Below, one piece after another: positions 1 to 7,231 of a stretch of DNA of 35,562 bases (its first letter is position 1; every line of letters starts with the position of its first letter). The notes beneath the pieces were generated by a model that made no database searches, was not told where the DNA came from, and saw only the letters and a program-made list of their open reading frames with translations. Origin of the DNA: Treponema sp. (GTDB taxonomy: Bacteria > Spirochaetota > Spirochaetia > Treponematales > Breznakiellaceae); assembly GCA_031279815.1 (NCBI GenBank), contig JAITHW010000225.1:1-35562 (forward strand), read 5' to 3'. The translations under genes and the position numbers were made by a program.

Positions 1-450
1 GCTCCCCGGTCTTACTGTATCTCCATAGACGTTACGTTCCCACGCTGCGTGGGTAGGTCTATTTGACTTTTTCAGTATACAACAAGATAGACAGGAGGTC
101 AAGAATGTTGTTTCAAAACCTTTTCGTTGCGCCTTATGCCTAAAGGCAGGGGTTTTACGGCGAACCGGATAAAAGAATGTTAATCATCATGGAACTTAAT
201 TATCCTTGGGCGGCAAGAGCATCAAGGCAGAATATTTGAAAAGCTGCCCCGCAACTTCGCCGCCTTAGTTTTTAAAGAGTTTTAAATACAGAGATAACTT
301 CGTTACCTCTACCGCCTCGCCGAATATACTCTTTGTGAGAATACGCTGTTTTTCCAGTTTTGCGCCGTTTTAGGGTCTGCGCCGGCCTTAATTCTGACAT
401 CCCCGCTGTGAAACAAAAATTGGAGGCAACTCTCTAAAAACATTATCTAA
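1..450. other. Non-coding stretch with small hairpins and a micro-ORF
   Basis: No convincing protein gene lies here. Visible structure includes a perfect 6-bp hairpin with a 3-nt loop at 40-54 (CCCACG-CTG-CGTGGG). There is also a nested hairpin in which AAAACC (115-120) can pair with GGTTTT (151-156) around TGCC-TAAA-GGCA (137-148). An ATG at 104 preceded by AGGAGGT (93-99) opens a 12-codon frame ending at 142. The region could be the 3' flank of a gene outside the window. Its role is unknown. Confidence 0.5.
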
Positions 451-524
451 TGGGCGATACAAGAATCGAACTTGTGACCCCCAGCGTGTCATACTGGTGC
501 TCTAACCAACTGAGCTAACCGCCC
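451..524 (-). tRNA. tRNA-Val (anticodon GAC)
   Basis: The minus strand folds into a complete cloverleaf. The acceptor stem is GGGCGGT/ATCGCCC, the D arm is GCTC-GAGC, and the anticodon stem is CCAGT/GCTGG with loop ATGACAC, giving anticodon GAC (valine). The T arm is ACAAG-TTCGAAT-CTTGT and the discriminator base is A. The 3' CCA is not encoded (TTA follows the discriminator), so it must be added by CCA-adding enzyme. A strong promoter lies just upstream at 577-606. Confidence 0.95.
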
Positions 525-576
525 GAATAACGGTACCTCTCGCAACCTTCCTGTACTAAGCGGAAGCCTTATATTT

Positions 577-606
577 AAGATACACGATCTCCGGCCTCTT
601 TGTCAA
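577..606 (-). promoter_or_regulatory. Promoter of tRNA-Val
   Basis: On the minus strand a perfect -35 TTGACA (601-606) is followed after 18 nt by TATCTT (577-582). A transcript would start near position 570, about 45 nt before the tRNA 5' end, leaving a short leader for RNase P to remove. Confidence 0.65.
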
Positions 607-695
607 GAGACCGCTTCATAATTTTTAGTGATTTTGAAATAAAAAATGTACCCCCTCCCAATCAATCCGGTGCCAAAATGATCTTAAATAATATC

Positions 696-734
696 TACTT
701 CATCTCTATCCTTTGCAAACGAAGAGATGAAGTA
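696..734 (-). terminator. 12-bp inverted repeat downstream of cheX
   Basis: A perfect 12-bp inverted repeat has arms TACTTCATCTCT (696-707) and AGAGATGAAGTA (723-734) separated by 15 nt. It sits about 37 nt after the cheX stop codon on the transcribed strand. The stem is A/T-rich and the U-tract after it is poor, so it may be a weak terminator or a hairpin protecting the 3' end of the chemotaxis mRNA. Confidence 0.45.
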
Positions 735-770
735 TTCATCCAAAGGTCACCCTATCCAGAAACAACAATT

Positions 771-1244
771 TTATGCCCGTTCACGAATGGCGACATTGAC
801 ATCGATTTTACCATTCTTCCCCAACTCCATAGGCACAATAAGGGCTTCCACCTTCAGGTTATTTGATACCTCCATATTGTCGCCTGTGAAAAGCGCCGGC
901 GGTGTCAAATCGAACTTAAATCCCAAGCTTGCCAACTGGGTAACTGCCCTGGCAGTTATCATGTTGGCAAGCTCCTGGATAGTCGCCTTAGCCATCTCGT
1001 CCATAGTGGTGAACACTTCTCCCCCATTCATGGCGCCTGCAACATACAACGCAGTGGATTTAGTCATATCGAAAAGAACCCGTCCTTCAACATCACCTGC
1101 CAGACCTACTAATGCGGCAACTCCCTGAATCGCCATACTCGAGGATTTGAGGTAAAGATCCCCCCGCTTAACCTCTGTGTCAAGAACTTCCTTGAGTACA
1201 TTAAACGCCGATTCCACAAAAGGGTTAATATATTCAACTCTCAT
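771..1244 (-). CDS. cheX: CheX, chemotaxis CheY-P phosphatase
   Basis: CheX dephosphorylates CheY-P and so ends the motor signal; spirochaetes use it instead of CheZ. The 157-residue product matches the family over its full length. It has the ExxN catalytic signature at Glu91 to Asn94 (ELAN), in the long helix that in known CheX structures inserts its acid and amide into the CheY active site. The start is supported by AAAGGAG eight bases upstream of ATG 1244. It is the last gene of the cheA operon, 26 bp after the CheW-CheR-like gene. In T. pallidum and T. denticola cheY comes next, but here no cheY follows within the window. Confidence 0.9.
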   Translation of the reverse strand: MRVEYINPFVESAFNVLKEVLDTEVKRGDLYLKSSSMAIQGVAALVGLAGDVEGRVLFDMTKSTALYVAGAMNGGEVFTTMDEMAKATIQELANMITARAVTQLASLGFKFDLTPPALFTGDNMEVSNNLKVEALIVPMELGKNGKIDVNVAIRERA

Positions 1245-1270
1245 CTACATGCTCCTTTCAATAGTTACAC

Positions 1271-2611
1271 CTATTTATTATGCGTAAACGCAGAAACAGG
1301 ATCCTTCCCCACAGCTTGCCATGCGTCTCCGGGCAGTACTTCATTCTTTCCCATAATAACGATGCCTCGGTTTTTCAGCTTTTCAGCGAATTCGCCGATC
1401 AACCGATTCTGATTTTCTACCGTAAAGAAGGAAAGAATATCCCTAACCAGGATAATATCTAGATCCGGCAACTGATTGACATTCAACACATCATGGTATT
1501 CAAACACGATTGAATCCTTGATGACATGATTAAAACTAAATCCATTGCGCCCTTCAACCAAGAAACTCCGGCAATATTCCGGCACTTCATTCAAATTAAA
1601 GGTCATATTAGGGGCATTGGCTATGGCCATAATATCGTTATCATTAGCCCAAATTTTTATATGCCCGTCAGGATAACGCGCTTTGAGTATACAGGCAAAG
1701 GAAAAAGTTTCATGGCCGCTTCCGCAGCCGATATCCCATACTTGGATATTATTTGAGCTCAAATTAGGCAGCACATCCTTGATCCTGCCGGCATATTCGG
1801 CTCCCCAGAATTTCCCCGTATCAGGAGAATAAAAGCTCGAAAGATATTCATCCGCATCAGAGACATTTTTAAGCTGTAGATCCGACTCGACCCGGGTGTT
1901 GCTCCATTCGGAAAACTGCCTGCGGAGCCACTCTTCGTTAATCGGACCGGGATGGAACTGCTTTAAGGCGGCAAGGCTTTCTTTGATGAAACCAAGAGCC
2001 GTATCCGCTATGGCGGCGAGTTTCTCCCTGGCCTGTTCCGGCGTGGGCGGCGGAGGTACAAAGTAATTATCCCCCGAACTCTCCTGAATAGTGGTCATGG
2101 ACTTCTGTTTTTCTTCTTCTTTCTGGGTAAACATCCTCACCACATCAAGAATAACGTAGAGTTCCCCCTGTTTTTCCACCACTCCGGTAATGAATTTGAT
2201 ATTGATTTCCCCAAACATGGGATGGGGCGGCTGGATCGTCTCCGAGTTAATACCCACCACCTTATCAATCTTATCAACTATGGCCCCGTATACCCGATCC
2301 TCAATATGAAGGATAAGCATATTTTCCTGGCCGTCGGCTTTTTTCTCAAGGGGCATATGAAAAAAGGTTCTCAGATCTATGATGGGAATGATATCGCCCC
2401 GGAGGTTATACACCCCCTTAACATAGGAAGCCGCGTTAGGCACATAGGTAAATTTATCCGCCTTGGCAATTTCCTTGACGTTCATAATATCAATCCCATA
2501 CTCCTTGCCCGCCAAGGAAAAGGTTACCATCTTAAAGTCAGCCGTATCGGCCCGTTCTTTCTGTTGCTGCAACTCCTCACTGACCGTTGCTAAGTCTTTA
2601 ATCACCGCCAT
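1271..2611 (-). CDS. cheW: CheW fused to a CheR-like methyltransferase domain
   Basis: This adaptor couples chemoreceptors to CheA. Residues of about 27 to 160 form a CheW domain (NLRGDIIPIIDLR near residue 70). A linker with a proline run follows, and the remainder is a CheR-like SAM-methyltransferase fold with a glycine-rich motif I (WDIGCGSGHE near 295). The fusion is a known treponemal architecture. The usual CheR motif TxFFR is replaced by a sequence reading SSFYS, so methyl transfer to receptors is uncertain and the domain may be structural. I chose ATG 2611 because AGGAG lies about 11 nt upstream. A GTG at 2623 is possible but overlaps that ribosome site. The gene begins within 20 bp of the cheA stop, so the two are probably translationally coupled. 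Confidence 0.88.
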   Translation of the reverse strand: MAVIKDLATVSEELQQQKERADTADFKMVTFSLAGKEYGIDIMNVKEIAKADKFTYVPNAASYVKGVYNLRGDIIPIIDLRTFFHMPLEKKADGQENMLILHIEDRVYGAIVDKIDKVVGINSETIQPPHPMFGEINIKFITGVVEKQGELYVILDVVRMFTQKEEEKQKSMTTIQESSGDNYFVPPPPTPEQAREKLAAIADTALGFIKESLAALKQFHPGPINEEWLRRQFSEWSNTRVESDLQLKNVSDADEYLSSFYSPDTGKFWGAEYAGRIKDVLPNLSSNNIQVWDIGCGSGHETFSFACILKARYPDGHIKIWANDNDIMAIANAPNMTFNLNEVPEYCRSFLVEGRNGFSFNHVIKDSIVFEYHDVLNVNQLPDLDIILVRDILSFFTVENQNRLIGEFAEKLKNRGIVIMGKNEVLPGDAWQAVGKDPVSAFTHNK

Positions 2612-2625
2612 GCTTTTCTTCACTC

Positions 2626-5034
2626 CTACCGTATAGCCGCTTCACGAATTTGGCGTTCTTCCAGTTCCTTGCGCAGCCCCAGTTCCAAGAGCTGGCCCAC
2701 ATCAATGATGAGAGAAACCGAACCGTCACCCAATATTGACGCTCCGGCAATACCCGGCGAATTGGTGTATTGATCCCGCAAAGGCTTAATAACCACGTCT
2801 TCCTCGCCGATAAGGCTGTCCACCATGAAGCCCATCTTCTTTTCGGCGGTACCCACTATGACAATGAAGTTATAGTCCTGCTGCTCTTCGGTTTTTATGC
2901 CGAAAAGCCGGTTAAGCCGGAGCAGAGAGATAACATCGTTTCGGATATTGAAAACTTCGTAGTTGTCGATCATCCTTATATCTTCGGGTTTGATCCGCAG
3001 GCTTTCGATAACCGAGGTGATGGGAATGGAGTAGATTTCCGGACCGACCCGAACCAGAAGCCCTTGGATAATGGCCAAGGTAAGGGGCAATTTAATGATG
3101 AATTTGGTCCCTTTCCCCTTTTCGGAGCTGACCGTAACGGTTCCGTTCAGCTTTTCAATCTGCCGGCGGACCACATCAAGACCGACCCCCCGACCGGATA
3201 TGGCGGTAATGCTCTTGGCGGTTGAAAATCCCGGTTCAAAGATCAGGTTAAAGGCTTCCACATCGGTCAAAATTTTATTAGGATGTATAAGCCCTCGTTC
3301 AATAGCCTTAGCCTTGACCGCCTCCACATCAATACCCTTACCGTCATCGGCGATTTCGATGATGATCATATTGCCTTCATTGGCGGCTTTGAGGAGTACC
3401 ATCCCCTCTTCAGGTTTCCCTGAGGCCACGCGTTCTTCCTGGGACTCGATCCCGTGATCCACGGAATTCCGTACCGAGTGCATAATGGGATCCAACAGGT
3501 CTTCGATGACCGATTTATCAAGTTCCGTTTCTTCGCCTTCGATAACCAGGTTGATCTTCTTGTTCAGCGTCTTAGAGATATCCCTGACCAGCCGCGGGAA
3601 ACGGCTGAAGATCTGGCTGATAGGCACCATCCGGATCCGCATGACCCCTTCCTGTAATTCGCCGGTGATCCGCCCTAAATTCTGAGAGGTAGACCGGAAT
3701 TTGCCTACATTGTTCTTGACCGTCGCTTCAAATCCGTCGAAGAGGGAGAAAATATCCCCGTACTGTTCTCCGATTTCCTTACGCACATCCTTAATAGACC
3801 GCCCAGTCTGAATACTTTCAAGATAATCCGGAAGGCTGTCAAAGAGATTTTTAATTTTATCCCGATAGATAACTTCTAAAGCATGGAGTTCGTTTACCAG
3901 ATCACTGAACTGGTTGCTTATCTGATTGAAGGTCGCCTTGGTAATAACCGTCTCGGAAACCAGATTCAAAAGATCGTCAATCCGTTTTGAATCGACTCGG
4001 AGGATAGAGCCCGCTTCTTTTCCTGCTTTTCTGGCGTCTGCGGCATCTTTGGTACTTCCCGTTTTAGCGGCCGCTTCATGGTGATCCCCCGCTTCCGGCG
4101 CGGAAGGTTTCACCGGCGCAGGCTTTTCAGCAGCCGGCGCAGGTTTCGGCGCTGCAGGCGCAGGCGGCGCGGAAGGAGCGGCGACCGGCGCAGGCGCGCT
4201 GACCGCTCCCACTATATCCTTTATATCCGCAACATCCACCCCAAGGCTTACGTCCGGGATAAGCACATGCCGTTTGAGATCAGCCACATCTTTGGTACTG
4301 GCTATATAATAATCGATTACGGGAAAGAAATTGTCTTCGTACAGTTGCTCGAAATCCGGTATGGTTTTGAGTATGGTCCCGTCTCCCTTTAGGGAAGCGT
4401 AGATCTGAATACCGCCAACCGTATTCATCAGCCCGTTTTCATCAAACTGCACCGAAACCCGATAGATCGGTATGCCGCTCTCCACTGATTCCCTGAGTTC
4501 CAGCAATTCGTATTCCGAAAGCCCTCCTGCTTTTGTGGCTACCGGCGCTGCGGTAACCGGCGCAGGGGAAGACGCCGCCAATTTCGGCGCCGGAGCTGCG
4601 GCAACCGGTTTGGCGCCGCCTTTTTTCCGGCCCGACCCCTCGGGCAGCAACGCGGAAAGGCGCTTTTCTATCTCAGAGGTATCTTCCTGATAAACAGACC
4701 CATCCATTCGCTGGCTAATCATGGCTTTGATAATATCAATCGCCGCCAGCAGGGTATCCACCACATCCTCATTTATGGTGACCGTATCGGAACGGATAGC
4801 ATCCAACACATCTTCGACCAGATGAGTAAAATGAGAAAGTTCCATCATCTCTACAGTGGCCGCCCCCCCCTTCAGAGTATGGGCCGCCCGGAAAATCTCA
4901 TCTACTGCGTCCCGGTTTCCACCTTCACTCTCAAGAACCAAAATGTTCTGTTCCAGGGTATCAACCTGCATTTGAGCTTCACTGAAAAAATCTTTGAGAA
5001 GCTCTTCATTATTGGGATCCAGATAGTCACTCAT
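2626..5034 (-). CDS. cheA: CheA, chemotaxis histidine kinase
   Basis: CheA autophosphorylates in receptor arrays and passes phosphate to CheY. The 802-residue protein has an N-terminal Hpt domain with phospho-His52 (AAHTLKGGA). Two Ala/Pro-rich linkers (about 135-170 and 275-340) flank a middle domain, followed by a long helical dimerisation region. The HATPase domain has an N box (HSVRNSVDHG), G1 (DDGKGID) and G2 (GRGVGLDVV), and a CheW-like domain closes the protein. The dimerisation region between about 350 and 490 is longer than in enteric CheA, as reported for spirochaetal CheA. The start ATG 5034 fits the family N-terminus but has no Shine-Dalgarno sequence. A promoter ends about 10 nt before it. 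Confidence 0.95.
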   Translation of the reverse strand: MSDYLDPNNEELLKDFFSEAQMQVDTLEQNILVLESEGGNRDAVDEIFRAAHTLKGGAATVEMMELSHFTHLVEDVLDAIRSDTVTINEDVVDTLLAAIDIIKAMISQRMDGSVYQEDTSEIEKRLSALLPEGSGRKKGGAKPVAAAPAPKLAASSPAPVTAAPVATKAGGLSEYELLELRESVESGIPIYRVSVQFDENGLMNTVGGIQIYASLKGDGTILKTIPDFEQLYEDNFFPVIDYYIASTKDVADLKRHVLIPDVSLGVDVADIKDIVGAVSAPAPVAAPSAPPAPAAPKPAPAAEKPAPVKPSAPEAGDHHEAAAKTGSTKDAADARKAGKEAGSILRVDSKRIDDLLNLVSETVITKATFNQISNQFSDLVNELHALEVIYRDKIKNLFDSLPDYLESIQTGRSIKDVRKEIGEQYGDIFSLFDGFEATVKNNVGKFRSTSQNLGRITGELQEGVMRIRMVPISQIFSRFPRLVRDISKTLNKKINLVIEGEETELDKSVIEDLLDPIMHSVRNSVDHGIESQEERVASGKPEEGMVLLKAANEGNMIIIEIADDGKGIDVEAVKAKAIERGLIHPNKILTDVEAFNLIFEPGFSTAKSITAISGRGVGLDVVRRQIEKLNGTVTVSSEKGKGTKFIIKLPLTLAIIQGLLVRVGPEIYSIPITSVIESLRIKPEDIRMIDNYEVFNIRNDVISLLRLNRLFGIKTEEQQDYNFIVIVGTAEKKMGFMVDSLIGEEDVVIKPLRDQYTNSPGIAGASILGDGSVSLIIDVGQLLELGLRKELEERQIREAAIR

Positions 5035-5043
5035 ATAGAATAT

Positions 5044-5071
5044 ATTTTATCCATAATTAGAGTTACGTCAA
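5044..5071 (-). promoter_or_regulatory. Promoter of the cheA operon, almost on the start codon
   Basis: On the minus strand TTGACG (5066-5071) and TAAAAT (5044-5049) are spaced by 16 nt. Transcription would begin near 5037, only a few bases before the cheA ATG at 5034, giving a leaderless or near-leaderless mRNA. A second possible -10, TATAAT (5098-5103), lacks a good -35 and would give a leader of about 60 nt. Confidence 0.55.
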
Positions 5072-5218
5072 GATATAAAGCATGATAAAACACATAAATT
5101 ATAGGAAATGTAAACTGAAGGATTGCTGAAAATCCAAAGCGTCTGGTGATGAAAAATTATCCGCCTTTATTCCGGTATTACATTGACGAAAGTAATATTT
5201 TAAGACAAACTAGAGAGT

Positions 5219-5551
5219 ATGCAGGAAAAACGACAACATATCAGATACCTCACCAAAGCCCAGGCCGGGATTCCCGGAATCTTTGAAAGCGGGGGGTTAT
5301 TAAAAGATATCAGTATTACCGGATGTTGTATAGAGTGTACCAGGCAGGTGAATATACAGCCTAATAACCAGTATACTATCCAGGTCTCGCCTGAACCTAA
5401 CGCAAATATAGGTAAATTCGACTTATTGGCTGAATCCCGTTGGATCAGGCCCAAAGGAGACTCTTATGAAATGGGGTTTATGATTGTGGAGTCTCCCAAG
5501 GGAAAACAATTTCAACGGTATGTAGATTATCTTGCCTGGCGCGCCTCCTAG
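5219..5551 (+). CDS. PilZ-domain protein, putative c-di-GMP receptor
   Basis: The 110-residue protein is a single PilZ domain. It has both ligand motifs: RxxxR near the N-terminus (RQHIR, residues 4-8) and (D/N)xSxxG (DISITG, residues 30-35). Proteins with both motifs usually bind c-di-GMP and relay it to motility or envelope machinery by protein contact. It is divergently transcribed from cheA and lies just upstream of the RlmM-like gene, so a link to chemotaxis or flagellar control is plausible but inferred. There is no clear Shine-Dalgarno sequence (only GAGAG before ATG). A TTGACG at 5183-5188 is a possible -35, but the matching -10 is poor. Confidence 0.8.
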   Translation: MQEKRQHIRYLTKAQAGIPGIFESGGLLKDISITGCCIECTRQVNIQPNNQYTIQVSPEPNANIGKFDLLAESRWIRPKGDSYEMGFMIVESPKGKQFQRYVDYLAWRAS

Positions 5552-5584
5552 CCGGAGAAATTTACTTACTGTGTTTCTCGTTTT

Positions 5585-6502
5585 ATGATTCTCTCACCCC
5601 TTGAAGGGCGGGTCTATCAAGGGGTTAGGGGATTTGAAACGCATTTGAAAGAAGAAATAGGGGGTTATAAAGCATCCTGGGGAACCCTTTATCATGGAAA
5701 AGCGGTAAAAGGACCTGTCTTTTGGAACCAGAATGTATGGCGCGCACCTTTTCGGATGGAATTTGGGTCGATTTCAGAGGCGGCGAAAGCCCTGCGGGAG
5801 ATTCAGCGAAATTGGGCGCCTGTATTGTTTACTCAGTTCCGCCGGGGCGCTTTGATCCGGTCCCAATTACCGCCTCTTTCCCATAAACCGCGGCCTTTCC
5901 CATGGCTGGCGCCTGATGTACCTATGGGGGCTTGGACCTTGGCGGATCCCCATACCATAATCGCCTCGGCTCAATGTTCCAGCCCTTTTCCCGGAGGAAT
6001 TATCGAATTTGAAGAAGACAAACAGGGCCCTCCAAGCCGGGCGTATCTCAAACTGTGGGAAGCTCTGGTTCGATGCGGCGCGTGGCCGGGACCGGGGGAT
6101 CGGTGCCTGGATGCCGGGGCAAGCCCCGGGGGCTGGACCTGGGCGGCGGCTCGATTGGGAGCGGAGGTTCTCGCGGTGGATCGGGCTCCTCTGGAGGAAC
6201 GGATCCTCGCCATGCCGGGAGTCGAATTTATAAAACACGATGCCTTTACCCTGAAACCTCAAAGCATAGGTCCTATCCGATGGCTTTTGTGCGATGTGGT
6301 TTGTTATCCCCCGCGGCTTTACCAGTGGATAGCCCGATGGCTTGATTCGGGGTTATGCGAAAACTTCATCTGTACGATAAAGATGCAGGGTTTGCCGGAT
6401 ATCGAGACTACCCGCCGTTTTGCGGCCATTCCCGGCAGCATGGTGGCGCATCTCTATCATAATAAACATGAATTGACCTGGATGAAGGTAAGGGATGCAT
6501 AG
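5585..6502 (+). CDS. rlmM: RlmM-like 2'-O-ribose rRNA methyltransferase
   Basis: The C-terminal half is an FtsJ/RrmJ-type SAM methyltransferase. Motif I is DAGASPGGWTW (176-186). The K-D-K-E catalytic tetrad can be placed at Lys156 (SRAYLKLWEA), Asp237 (LLCDVV), Lys266 (TIKMQG) and Glu296 (KHELTWM). The N-terminal part has the character of the THUMP region of E. coli RlmM, which methylates C2498 of 23S rRNA. At 305 residues it is shorter than E. coli RlmM (about 366), mainly in the N-terminal part. The exact target nucleotide is inferred from family only. It ends 12 bp before the convergent FAH gene. Confidence 0.8.
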   Translation: MILSPLEGRVYQGVRGFETHLKEEIGGYKASWGTLYHGKAVKGPVFWNQNVWRAPFRMEFGSISEAAKALREIQRNWAPVLFTQFRRGALIRSQLPPLSHKPRPFPWLAPDVPMGAWTLADPHTIIASAQCSSPFPGGIIEFEEDKQGPPSRAYLKLWEALVRCGAWPGPGDRCLDAGASPGGWTWAAARLGAEVLAVDRAPLEERILAMPGVEFIKHDAFTLKPQSIGPIRWLLCDVVCYPPRLYQWIARWLDSGLCENFICTIKMQGLPDIETTRRFAAIPGSMVAHLYHNKHELTWMKVRDA

Positions 6503-6514
6503 CGGCCGCTTTCC

Positions 6515-7231
6515 TCAGTTTGCCCGGATCCTTTCCGCCGTCACCGGATTACGCAGGATTCCTATTCCTTCAATCTCTATCTCTACTTCATCACCTGTAC
6601 GGACAGGGCTGATACCGGAAGGCGTGCCTGTGGCGATGATATCTCCCTGTTCAAGGGTGATATTTTTCGATATGTAGGCAATCAGTTCAGGGATTGAAAA
6701 GATCATATCCCGCGTGTTTCCCGACTGTTTTACCGCCCCGTTGATCCGGGAACAAATGGCCAGCCTTTGAGGGTCTCCAATATCGCAGTGCCGCACGACC
6801 ACGGGACCAACGGGGCCAAAGGTGTCGAACGACTTACCCCGGAACCAGCCTGAAACATCGCTGTTCTGGATGTTCCGCTGACTCACATCATTGAAGCACG
6901 TATACCCCAGCACATACTCGAAGGCCCGCTCCTGCGGAATATGGCGCCCCCGCTTTGCTATGATGATCCCTAATTCCGCTTCCGGGTCTGTTCGAGGCTC
7001 TTCAAACCCATACTCTTCAACAACGTCCGGAAGCACGATAGGGTCCCCGGGCCCGATAAGCACATTGGGGGTTTTGGCAAATAAGACCGGTTCTTTGGGA
7101 ACGGTAAAAGGTTTCTGATTCGGAGAAATGCCCTCTTTCACATGTTCCCGGTAATTGAGCCCTATCGCGATTATCTTGGAAGGCGATAAGATAATATTAT
7201 CCCCGGTCTTGGCTAAGGGTAACGTAATCAT
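6515..7231 (-). CDS. Fumarylacetoacetate hydrolase (FAH) family protein
   Basis: The 238-residue protein has the compact single-domain FAH fold of acylpyruvases and 2-hydroxyhepta-2,4-diene-1,7-dioate isomerases. Visible family features are the start IIAIGLNYREH, the metal ligands Glu84 and Glu86 (DPEAELGII) with Asp115 (FNDVSQRN), the RGKSFDTFGP loop at 131-140, and the ending IIATGTPSGI. Substrates of this family are 2-oxo or beta-diketo acids, often oxaloacetate or acylpyruvates; which one applies here cannot be read from sequence. The start ATG 7231 lies inside the last codons of clpC (35-bp overlap), indicating coupled translation. Confidence 0.85.
   Translation of the reverse strand: MITLPLAKTGDNIILSPSKIIAIGLNYREHVKEGISPNQKPFTVPKEPVLFAKTPNVLIGPGDPIVLPDVVEEYGFEEPRTDPEAELGIIIAKRGRHIPQERAFEYVLGYTCFNDVSQRNIQNSDVSGWFRGKSFDTFGPVGPVVVRHCDIGDPQRLAICSRINGAVKQSGNTRDMIFSIPELIAYISKNITLEQGDIIATGTPSGISPVRTGDEVEIEIEGIGILRNPVTAERIRAN

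Noticed and set aside
600-1128. Two plus-strand frames over the cheX end
   Set aside because: They overlap cheX antisense and the inverted repeat and have no signal for translation.
4078-4392. Arg-rich frame opposite cheA
   Set aside because: Produced by the Ala/Pro-rich linker codons of CheA read on the other strand.
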